This document shows, piece after piece, positions 6,963 to 12,441 of a stretch of DNA of 12,441 nucleotides. The stretch lies in assembly GCA_944363005.1 (NCBI GenBank), contig CALVTV010000002.1, positions 1-12,441 of the forward strand, given 5' to 3'. The position numbers and the translations under genes are program-made. Position 1 is the first letter of the stretch, and the number at the start of each line of letters is the position of its first letter. Below the pieces are notes generated by a model. It saw nothing but the letters and a program-made list of their open reading frames with translations, was not told the origin of the DNA and did not search any database. The stretch comes from an uncultured Clostridia bacterium (GTDB lineage Bacteria > Bacillota > Clostridia > Christensenellales > Aristaeellaceae).

Positions 6963-6972
6963 TCTGCTTTTT
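6943..6972 (-). terminator. Terminator of the sugar transporter operon
   Basis: A perfect 11-bp inverted repeat (6943-6953 and 6962-6972; AAAAAGCAGAT and ATCTGCTTTTT) encloses an eight-base loop. Read on the minus strand it ends in a run of seven T, as expected of a Rho-independent terminator. It lies 12 bases after the stop codon of the last permease gene. Confidence 0.85.
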
Positions 6973-6984
6973 CTGCCATTATTA

Positions 6985-7872
6985 TTACCCCTTTACCGCT
7001 CCAGACATGATGCCTGCGACGATAAACCGCTGTGTAGACAGATAAAGAATCAGGATGGGAATCATGGACAACATGAAAAACGCGAATGCCAAGTTCAGTT
7101 CCGTCATGTTCTCACCAAAATAGATGATCTGTGCCAGCGGCAACGTACGGCTGGAGTCCTCGCGCAAAAGAACGACAGCCGTGCTGTAATCGTTCCATAC
7201 AAACAGGGTATTGAGAACGAGCTGAGTGACGTTGATAGGGGTCATCAGGGGAAAAACGATCTGCCAGAAGGTACGCAGGCGACCGCAGCCATCAATGCTG
7301 GCTGCCTGCTCCAAATCCCGGGGGATGCCCTTGACAAAGCCGGTCACAGACAGAACGCTGATGGATACTTGAAATCCGGAACGGGCGATGATGAAGCCCA
7401 GGTTGGTGCTGGCCAATCCCATGTTGTAGATGTTGACATACAGGGGCAGCATAATGCACTGAAAAGGCACCAGCACGCCGCTGATAAACAGGGAATACAT
7501 GACCTTGTAAAACTTGCTGTTGTAGCGTGCCAGCACGTAGGAGGCCATCGAGGTGGTAAGCAGGAGTATAAGGGTGGTAGGAATGGTTGTCAGCACGCTG
7601 TTTTTGAAGCCGATCGCCACATACTTGTTTTCCTGAATAACGCGCACATAGTTGTTCAGCGTTGGTTCCTGCGGCCATGCCAGACGGTTGAGGCTGATAT
7701 CGGAATGGCTTTTGATGGAATACAGAAGGCTGATATAAAACGGGGTAAGAACGATGCCAACGATAATCAACAGCACGATCACTCGCAAAGCCTTGCGCAA
7801 AATGCCGCGTCTGGGAGGATGGCTGGCCTGTTTCCCGAAATAGACGGATGCGCTCCTGGCGGTCTGTGCCAT
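6985..7872 (-). CDS. Sugar ABC transporter permease, CUT1 family (MalG-like)
   Basis: This is an inner-membrane subunit of a carbohydrate ABC importer, 295 residues. Hydrophobic helices are visible at about 30-52, 92-115, 123-147, 157-180, 214-236 and 260-280. The EAA loop that contacts the ATPase is at about 188-210 (EQAASIDGCGRLRTFWQIVFPL), with the conserved Gly195. The C-terminus QRFIVAGIMSGAVKG is characteristic of MalG-type permeases. Its ATG overlaps the stop of the other permease gene by one base (TAATG), so the two are made together and should form a heterodimer. It is the last gene of the operon and is followed by a strong terminator. No ATP-binding subunit is encoded nearby. As in many Bacillota, a shared MsmK-like ATPase made elsewhere may serve this importer. 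Confidence 0.95.
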   Translation of the reverse strand: MAQTARSASVYFGKQASHPPRRGILRKALRVIVLLIIVGIVLTPFYISLLYSIKSHSDISLNRLAWPQEPTLNNYVRVIQENKYVAIGFKNSVLTTIPTTLILLLTTSMASYVLARYNSKFYKVMYSLFISGVLVPFQCIMLPLYVNIYNMGLASTNLGFIIARSGFQVSISVLSVTGFVKGIPRDLEQAASIDGCGRLRTFWQIVFPLMTPINVTQLVLNTLFVWNDYSTAVVLLREDSSRTLPLAQIIYFGENMTELNLAFAFFMLSMIPILILYLSTQRFIVAGIMSGAVKG

Positions 7873-8765
7873 TACACCTCAACCTCCCTTTTGCGAAGCA
7901 CGGTTGTCACAATGTTGGACAGGATCACAAGCACAAGCGTAAGAATGATTGCTCCTGCCTGACCAAGACCCGCCCGCGAATTTCCGAAGATATACTCATA
8001 CACAAATACCGCTGTAGTTTTTGCGGCCTTCATGTTGATTACCATCTGTGAATAGTCAAAGCAACGCAGGCCCCAGGAGAGTACCAGCGTAACATTGGCG
8101 GTGATGGCTGGAACGATCATGGGAAGCGTGATACATTTAAATTCATGCCAGAAATTAGCGCCCTCTACGCGGGCGGCTTCATAGTATTCACCGGGGATGG
8201 ACTGAAGCGCCGCAATATAAATCAGCATGCAGTAGCCCATATCGCGCCATATGGCGATGGCGGCCAGGCCGTAAATTACCTGTGAGGAAATGCCCAGCGG
8301 GCTTGGCATACCAGTCAACGGCATCAGCACGTCCGTGTATACATAGCTCCATACCTTTGTGGCGGCCACCAGAGACACCGTAAAGGGCATGAACAGCAGT
8401 GTGCGGATCACATTGTTAAAACGGCAACTCCGCCAGATCATCAACGCCAGCGCAAGCCCCAGAATATTGGCGCCGAGAATATAGACGATGGTAAAATGTG
8501 CGGTGTGCAGAAAGCTGTCCTGAAAGGATGAACTTTTCAATAGCTTGATGTAGTTTTCCAGGCCGACAAAATTCCATTGCTTAGCAAAAATGGCCTTTTT
8601 ATCGGTAAAAGACACGGGAATACTCTGGATAAACGGAACCAGCACCACAAACGCAAACAGCGCAAAGGCAGGCAGCATGAACAGGATATTGCCCCCGTGC
8701 TCACGAATGGCATACCTGGTCAATTTGCGCTTGCGATCCAGACGGATGGGATTGATGGCCGTCAC
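7872..8765 (-). CDS. Sugar ABC transporter permease, CUT1 family (MalF-like)
   Basis: This is the second membrane subunit of the importer, 297 residues. The N-terminal tail is basic (RKRKLTR) and stays in the cytoplasm. Helices are visible at about 27-48, 88-110, 120-140, 163-186, 214-233 and 270-290. The EAA loop is EAARVEGANFWHEFKCITLP at about 196-215, with Gly202. The start is a GTG (8763-8765). AGGAG lies ten bases before it, and no ATG closer to the conserved part gives a full first helix. A stem-loop at 8806-8839 separates it from the binding-protein gene, an arrangement that usually gives more binding protein than permease. Sequence alone does not fix the sugar transported. Confidence 0.95.
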   Translation of the reverse strand: MTAINPIRLDRKRKLTRYAIREHGGNILFMLPAFALFAFVVLVPFIQSIPVSFTDKKAIFAKQWNFVGLENYIKLLKSSSFQDSFLHTAHFTIVYILGANILGLALALMIWRSCRFNNVIRTLLFMPFTVSLVAATKVWSYVYTDVLMPLTGMPSPLGISSQVIYGLAAIAIWRDMGYCMLIYIAALQSIPGEYYEAARVEGANFWHEFKCITLPMIVPAITANVTLVLSWGLRCFDYSQMVINMKAAKTTAVFVYEYIFGNSRAGLGQAGAIILTLVLVILSNIVTTVLRKREVEV

Positions 8766-8805
8766 AACAAATCAGCTCCTGCCTTGGTCGATGATGGGTG
8801 AAACA

Positions 8806-8839
8806 GGGCCGCCAGCCCCTCAGCGGAAGCGGGCGGCCC
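8806..8839 (-). repeat. Intercistronic stem-loop after the binding-protein gene
   Basis: A perfect 8-bp inverted repeat, GGGCCGCC (8806-8813) and GGCGGCCC (8832-8839), lies in the 90-base gap between the binding-protein and permease genes. No T run follows on the minus strand, so it is not a standard terminator. By analogy with other sugar transporter operons it probably protects the upstream mRNA from 3' exonucleases or slows polymerase, which raises the level of binding protein over permeases. Confidence 0.55.
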
Positions 8840-8855
8840 GATGAAACGAGTTGGT

Positions 8856-10121
8856 TCAGTTCAGTTCAATGACCTCGTCAAAGGCGGCTTGAAGATTTTC
8901 TATGCACTGCTCGACAGTCATATCGCCGCCCGTCAAAACGCTCTCGGCAAAACGGGTCAGTTCAGCACGCCAGGCGGTTGTGAAGGCGGTGCTCAGCGGC
9001 ATCGTGAAATCGCCGTAATGTGCGATGTTTCCGGAAGCCTTGAGCTCAGCCAGCGTTCTGACCAAGGGCTGGAGATTGTCGGACACAACGCCGGTGTTGA
9101 GCGGCATCTGGGAGATCTCGGACCAGGCGATGCCCTGCGTGAGCCAATACTCCATGAAGTCAACCGCCACGTCGGCATTTTCGGCCTGTGGGTTAACCAT
9201 GAAGGACTGGTCCACTTGCACGTTCATCTTCGCCGATCCCTCGTCATCAATGGGGGCCACAAAGAATCCGACCTCAAAGTCCGGCTCCTTGGACAGCAGG
9301 TCGCCATAGGCCCATGTACCGTCAAAGCGCATGGCTGCACCGCCTGCCGCAAAGACCTCAAGGCCCATGTCCTGCGTGTTGCTCATATCGTCGGTGCGCG
9401 GTTTGGTCATGCGCATCTTCCAGTTCTCCAGCGCCTCGGCAAAGTAGGGGTAATCGGCAAACTTCTTCTCGCCGCTCATCAGCTTTTCAAACACATCCGT
9501 ATCGCCGGCGTCCAGCGCACGGGTCCAGACGGTGTTACGGCACTCGATATCTCCGTATACGGCGTCGGCGTAGCTGCGCACATAGGGATCAATGCCGGCT
9601 TCGATCAGAGCGTCCTGCACGGCATTGAGCTCGGTCAGCGTCGTGGGAACCTCCAGTCCCTGTTCCTCAAAGATGGTCTTGTTGTAGAAAATACCCCAGC
9701 TCTTGAAGTCAATGGGGAATCCGTAAATTTTCCCGTTGGCGCTTACGTCACCCAGGTCGCCGCTGGGAAGGTTCATGGCTTTGATCGTCTCGTTGTCGGT
9801 CAGGTCCATGACGAATCCCTCGCTGACAAGATCGGGATACAGTCCGGGGCTGCCCATGATGATGTTGGGCTGGTCGCCAGAGGACAGGGCGGTGGAAAGC
9901 TGCGGGAAATAGTCGGTGCCCTGATTATAGTAGACGTTGGTGAATGTCACGTTGGGATGCAGCTCGCTGTAGGACTGCTCGATCGCTTCCAGGCCGGCCT
10001 GCTTGGTGGCTTGCGCCATGTAGTGAAAGACGGTGATGTTGATGGTTTCTTCTGCCATGCCGATGCTGCTCACACCCAGCACCATTGCGACAACCAGGAA
10101 AACCGACAAGATCTTCTTCAT
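8856..10121 (-). CDS. Sugar ABC transporter solute-binding protein, CUT1 type
   Basis: This exported 421-residue protein captures the substrate and delivers it to the two permeases. It has a signal peptide of about 23 residues (Lys2-Lys3, a hydrophobic core, then a likely cut after Ala23 in IGMA-EE). The mature part has the periplasmic-binding fold of the MalE/cluster-B type, with landmarks YPDLVSEGFVMDLTD, GKIYGFPIDFKSWGIFYNKTIFEEQGLEVPTT and AAGGAAMRFDGTWAYGDL. There is no lipobox Cys at the cleavage site. This is unusual for a Gram-positive binding protein, which normally is anchored as a lipoprotein. The start is certain: AAGGAGG at 10130-10136 lies eight bases before the ATG. It is the first gene of the transporter operon and has its own promoter. 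The ligand cannot be read from the sequence. Confidence 0.95.
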   Translation of the reverse strand: MKKILSVFLVVAMVLGVSSIGMAEETINITVFHYMAQATKQAGLEAIEQSYSELHPNVTFTNVYYNQGTDYFPQLSTALSSGDQPNIIMGSPGLYPDLVSEGFVMDLTDNETIKAMNLPSGDLGDVSANGKIYGFPIDFKSWGIFYNKTIFEEQGLEVPTTLTELNAVQDALIEAGIDPYVRSYADAVYGDIECRNTVWTRALDAGDTDVFEKLMSGEKKFADYPYFAEALENWKMRMTKPRTDDMSNTQDMGLEVFAAGGAAMRFDGTWAYGDLLSKEPDFEVGFFVAPIDDEGSAKMNVQVDQSFMVNPQAENADVAVDFMEYWLTQGIAWSEISQMPLNTGVVSDNLQPLVRTLAELKASGNIAHYGDFTMPLSTAFTTAWRAELTRFAESVLTGGDMTVEQCIENLQAAFDEVIELN

Positions 10122-10161
10122 GTTGGGAACCTCCTTCTTATCGCTTGTGAGATTGTTGGTC

Positions 10162-10172
10162 GGGCTTCGCCC
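10162..10172 (-). promoter_or_regulatory. Small hairpin in the binding-protein leader
   Basis: GGGC-GAA-GCCC forms a compact 4-bp stem in the predicted leader of the binding-protein mRNA, about 15 bases downstream of the likely transcript start. It may stabilise the 5' end of an abundant message. No larger riboswitch-like fold is evident in the leader. Confidence 0.3.
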
Positions 10173-10184
10173 TCTGTTATCTTT

Positions 10185-10213
10185 AGTATAGCGGGAATCA
10201 AGGGCGGTGGGAA
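10185..10213 (-). promoter_or_regulatory. Promoter of the sugar transporter operon
   Basis: On the minus strand, TATACT (10185-10190) is a five-of-six match to the -10 box. TTCCCA (10208-10213) sits 17 bases upstream and matches the -35 consensus at four of six positions. The weak -35 box is what is expected of a promoter needing an activator such as the AraC-type regulator encoded downstream. An imperfect AT-rich dyad (10211-10226) adjoins the -35 box and a second dyad lies at 10245-10256. Either could be part of a regulator site. Confidence 0.45.
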
Positions 10214-10238
10214 TATATCTAGATTCTGAATTTCTATT

Positions 10239-10259
10239 CCGTTTTTACTCAAGTAACGG
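10239..10259. repeat. Dyad upstream of the transporter promoter
   Basis: TTACT-CA-AGTAA (10245-10256) has 5-bp half sites and is flanked by CCGTT and AACGG, which also pair. It lies between the end of the isomerase-like gene and the transporter promoter. No T run follows, so it is a poor terminator. A regulator-binding site is an alternative. The sequence alone does not decide. Confidence 0.3.
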
Positions 10260-10293
10260 TCTGGATTTCTCATGTGCCGTCCTTTTGGAGGGC

Positions 10294-11265
10294 TCAGCGC
10301 GTATGGAACGCAGCGCGCCGCAATGCCGCAAGGGTATCGGGAACATTGGCCCGCGCCACCAGCGCATCGATGGTCTCCATTCCCAGCCGCTCGATAATGC
10401 TTTCATAGGTGCGTAGCGCCCTGATGCTTTCACAGACCGCATCAAAGGGGTCCTCGCGGTAGGGAAAGATATCCACCGTCAAGTAGCCGCGGTAATCGTA
10501 TCTGCGCAAAAGATAAAGGGCCTCCAGCATTTCGTTGAGCCGTACGGAGCCCACGATCATATCGTCGTCCCAGGTGCCCAGGTTGTCGTTCATGTGCACG
10601 TCATACAGGCAGCCGTAGCGCATGGCCAGCTCTATGGCGGGACCTATCGCCCCTCCTGCGCAAATCACATGACCGGCATCCAAAGCGACACCCAGGTTCT
10701 CGCGCTCCACTTCCATACGCAGCAGAAGGACTGTCTGCACGCAGTCCACCAGGGAATGGTTGCGGGGTTCCCGTGCCTTGGGTTCCAGCGCCAGGCAAAG
10801 ATCGGGCGCATAGTCGCACAGTTCGCGAAGAGATTGGCGCAACGCGACCCACTGCGCGCGGTAATCGATCTGAAAAACATAATCATGTCCGTCCTGCCCC
10901 AGCCAGAGCCCGACACATCCTGCCCCCAGAAACCGCGCCGCGTCGATGCACGCCTTACAATGCTCCACCGCCGCCCTGCGGATCCGGTCATCTGCCGCGG
11001 AAAGCGAGCCATACCGCCACTTTCGATCTCCATATGTCCAGGTGTTCACCGCTGCGGGCAACAGGCCCGTTTGAAAAAGCCGGTCCTTTAATCCGCCAAG
11101 GTCCAAGTCCGCTCCACGGTAATGGATTTCAACGCCTCCCGCCTCGTGGCGTTTACCCATCTCGTCCAATACAGTTTCCAGCGACAGCGTCTCCGCCTTG
11201 TAACCCGCTCTGAGAAAGCGGTCTCCGCTTTGACATAAAGCCCCCGCAATAAAAGCATACTTCAT
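10294..11265 (-). CDS. Xylose/L-rhamnose isomerase-like TIM-barrel sugar isomerase
   Basis: This 323-residue TIM-barrel enzyme probably interconverts an aldose and a ketose, or a related sugar, in the cytoplasm. The motif WLGQDGHDYVFQIDY (121-135) and EPKAREPR (161-168) match the xylose isomerase fold. The apparent metal set is Glu161, Asp196, His199, His224, Asp233, Asp235 and Asp265. The Asp/His choice at 196 and 224 is that of L-rhamnose isomerases (P. stutzeri Glu219, Asp254, His281, Asp327 with His257, Asp289, Asp291), not of xylose isomerase. The start at 11265 is chosen because ATGA overlaps the stop of the epimerase gene and GGGAGG lies seven bases before it. The longer start at 11280 adds only MGGFA and has no such site. 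Substrate unknown. A role in C-glycoside or keto-sugar chemistry is an alternative, since some TIM barrels of this fold do that. Confidence 0.8.
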   Translation of the reverse strand: MKYAFIAGALCQSGDRFLRAGYKAETLSLETVLDEMGKRHEAGGVEIHYRGADLDLGGLKDRLFQTGLLPAAVNTWTYGDRKWRYGSLSAADDRIRRAAVEHCKACIDAARFLGAGCVGLWLGQDGHDYVFQIDYRAQWVALRQSLRELCDYAPDLCLALEPKAREPRNHSLVDCVQTVLLLRMEVERENLGVALDAGHVICAGGAIGPAIELAMRYGCLYDVHMNDNLGTWDDDMIVGSVRLNEMLEALYLLRRYDYRGYLTVDIFPYREDPFDAVCESIRALRTYESIIERLGMETIDALVARANVPDTLAALRRAAFHTR

Positions 11266-12128
11266 TGCAAAGCCTCCCATTGCGCCTGTAAAAATCGGAT
11301 AGACTGCGTAAGTTCAACGTCCGGCTCTGTACAAAACGTGCGCCAGATGTTAAGTCTCTGGGGAAGATTCCCATAGGGTCCCGCCAGCGATTCGATCACA
11401 ACCCGACCCTGATAGCCGGCAGTTTTAAGCGCTGCGAGTATCTCTTTCCAGGGGATATGGCCTTGTCCCGGAAGAGAACGGTCATTTTCGCAGACATGAA
11501 AATGAACGAGCCGCTTACCTGCGAGCCGTATGGCTGCGGCAAAGCTCCGTTCCTCAATGTTCATGTGAAACGTATCTAGCAGAATTCCCAATGCGGGGGA
11601 ATTGACGGCCTCCACCACGTCTAGGGCCTCCTGCGCCGTATGAAGCAGCGGCGTTTCAAAGCGATTGACCGTCTCCATGGCAAGTGTCACACCAACTTTT
11701 TCCGCATGCCGGGCAGCCGTTTGCAGATATGGCATGGCGCGTCGGAGCACAAATTCCCTCGTCCGCTCAATCCCTTGTGGAAAGCGTTTGCCGACACCTG
11801 TGAGAATCCCTCCAATGACGGCGATTTGCATTTCCGATGCAATCGTCGCGTAGTCCATCAACAGCTGCGTCCCGGCGTTACGCACCTCTTGCTCGTCCGA
11901 GGAGATATCTGCGCTGTCGGTCAGGCATACCGCCATGGTCAGTTCCAACCCGACCGCACGCGCATGACGCGCAATCTTCCCCCGCTCATCTGCGTTCAGC
12001 CTGAGCATCTGCGGACCCGAACATTCCAGAATGTCAACACCTGCACGAGCTGCCCGCTCAATCCAGCCGTGCCAATCCAACTCTGCGCTCTCGGCAAAAA
12101 AAGCGTAGTAAATACCCGTCGGATTCAT
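11262..12128 (-). CDS. D-tagatose/D-allulose 3-epimerase family protein
   Basis: This enzyme of 288 residues belongs to the ketose 3-epimerase family, which inverts C3 of free ketohexoses or ketopentoses using Mn2+ or a similar metal. With the start at 12128, the metal ligands Glu152 (METVNRFE), Asp185 (LLDTFHMN), His211 (HFHVCENDR) and Glu246 (VVIESL) fall at the very positions known for Pseudomonas cichorii D-tagatose 3-epimerase. Glu158, His188 and Arg217 also match its substrate residues. GGGAGG lies about ten bases before this ATG, whereas the frame-extending ATG at 12161 has no ribosome binding site. The gene overlaps the isomerase-like gene by ATGA, so the two enzymes are coupled and probably act in sequence on one sugar. 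The preferred substrate (tagatose, allulose, ribulose and so on) cannot be told. A hydroxypyruvate-isomerase-like role is less likely given the complete epimerase site. Confidence 0.88.
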   Translation of the reverse strand: MNPTGIYYAFFAESAELDWHGWIERAARAGVDILECSGPQMLRLNADERGKIARHARAVGLELTMAVCLTDSADISSDEQEVRNAGTQLLMDYATIASEMQIAVIGGILTGVGKRFPQGIERTREFVLRRAMPYLQTAARHAEKVGVTLAMETVNRFETPLLHTAQEALDVVEAVNSPALGILLDTFHMNIEERSFAAAIRLAGKRLVHFHVCENDRSLPGQGHIPWKEILAALKTAGYQGRVVIESLAGPYGNLPQRLNIWRTFCTEPDVELTQSIRFLQAQWEALQ

Positions 12129-12238
12129 GCTGTCGCTTCCCTCCCGTATCAAGCTCCTCATCTTGTCTGTCTTTTCACTTCGCCGGTACGCTTTTCCTTC
12201 CCTATTCTCCTTTTTACGAATTTCTTTCTTTTTTAAAC

Positions 12239-12267
12239 ATTAAAAAGGGCGCATACATTGTATGCAA
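12239..12267 (-). promoter_or_regulatory. Possible promoter of the epimerase-isomerase operon
   Basis: On the minus strand, TTTAAT (12239-12244) matches the -10 box at five of six positions, and TTGCAT (12262-12267) lies 17 bases upstream with three matches. Both boxes overlap the terminator of the LacI-type gene. The leader would be about 100 bases and is rich in purines. No better promoter is seen between 12128 and 12247, but readthrough from the LacI gene is an alternative. Confidence 0.35.
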
Positions 12268-12270
12268 CCC
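12247..12270 (-). terminator. Terminator of the LacI-type regulator gene
   Basis: GCATAC-ATT-GTATGC (12251-12265... core arms 12251-12256 and 12260-12265) is extended by GGG/CCC across a small internal bulge (12247-12270). Read on the minus strand the hairpin is followed by TTTTTAAT, a standard Rho-independent terminator. It lies about 30 bases after the LacI stop codon. Confidence 0.75.
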
Positions 12271-12300
12271 TTCTTTCTAAAAAATGGAAGTTCCTTTTCT

Positions 12301-12441
12301 TCAGATCTCTTGCACCGCCGTCTCCGTTCGCGCCTTGCCCGTCGAGCCCCGCACGACAAGCTGCGGGGTATATTCGATTTTGTTGACAAATGGAACGGGA
12401 AGCGCGGACGGGGCCGGGCGGGAGGTCACCATGTCCACGGC
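12301..12441 (-). CDS. LacI-family transcription regulator, C-terminal end (partial)
   Basis: The last 46 codons and the TGA stop (12301-12303) of a gene entering from the right edge are present. The segment PFVNKIEYTPQLVVRGSTG is the usual end of LacI/GalR-family repressors, where the final strand of the sugar-binding domain reads (T/I)P-x-LVVR-x-S(T). The tail after it is short and charged. The DNA-binding domain is outside the window. It lies upstream of the epimerase operon on the same strand, with a terminator between, so it probably controls some of these sugar genes in response to an intracellular sugar. Which ones is unknown. Confidence 0.8.
   Translation of the reverse strand, partial: AVDMVTSRPAPSALPVPFVNKIEYTPQLVVRGSTGKARTETAVQEI

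Noticed and set aside
8841..10229. Long plus-strand open frame of 462 codons opposite the binding-protein gene
   Set aside because: It is an antisense shadow. The minus-strand frame has a signal peptide, a perfect ribosome binding site and clear family motifs, while this frame has low-complexity His/Gly/Arg-rich content and no family resemblance.
12129..12161. Longer start for the 3-epimerase
   Set aside because: No ribosome binding site precedes the ATG at 12161. The ATG at 12128 has GGGAGG upstream and puts the active-site residues at the positions known for the P. cichorii enzyme.
1..12441. CRISPR arrays, tRNA or rRNA genes, insertion sequences, phage or defence genes
   Set aside because: No regularly spaced repeats, cloverleaf-type sequences, transposase motifs or terminal inverted repeats were seen. 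Every gene long enough to identify fits sugar uptake, regulation or metabolism; the only exception is the three-codon start at the left edge, which cannot be identified.

Overview
The window looks like a carbohydrate-use locus from a GC-rich member of the Bacillota (Clostridia-like). The grounds are strong AGGAGG-type ribosome binding sites, promoters of the TTGACA/TATAAT type, a YesM/YesN-type two-component pair, a CUT1 sugar transporter without its own ATPase, and a LacI-type regulator. Genus and species cannot be read from the sequence. There are no RNA genes, CRISPR arrays or insertion sequences.

Layout, left to right. (1) 1-1440, minus strand: an L-fucose/L-arabinose isomerase-family gene interrupted by one in-frame TAG at 889-891, followed by the first three codons of another gene. 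(2) 1441-1688: a divergent control region with a good promoter on each strand. (3) 1689-3529, plus strand: a Gfo/Idh/MocA oxidoreductase overlapping a ThuA-like gene by ATGA. (4) 3528-3571: a long hairpin that serves as a terminator for both converging operons. (5) 3549-6865, minus strand: a response regulator (REC plus AraC-type HTH) overlapping a sensor histidine kinase by ATGA, behind its own promoter and a structured leader. (6) 6985-10121, minus strand: a solute-binding protein and two membrane permeases of a sugar ABC transporter, with a stem-loop after the binding-protein gene and a terminator at the end. (7) 10294-12128, minus strand: two TIM-barrel sugar enzymes overlapping by ATGA. 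One belongs to the D-tagatose/D-allulose 3-epimerase family with all active-site residues in place. The other resembles L-rhamnose/xylose isomerases. (8) 12247-12441: a terminator and the last 46 codons of a LacI-family regulator that enters from the right edge.

How the genes may work together (inference): the kinase and regulator sense an extracellular sugar or glycoside and switch on the transporter. The LacI-type protein may respond to the sugar inside the cell. The isomerases, the 3-epimerase, the NAD(P)-dependent oxidoreductase and the ThuA-like protein then convert the imported compound. No kinase, aldolase or glycosidase lies in the window, so the substrate and the end of the pathway are unknown. 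The set of aldose-ketose isomerases plus a ketose 3-epimerase points to an uncommon sugar.

The most notable points are the amber codon that splits the isomerase exactly where the family usually has Gln, the L-rhamnose-isomerase-type metal site beside a ketose 3-epimerase, the binding protein without a lipobox Cys, and several places where terminators, promoters and coding ends share the same bases.
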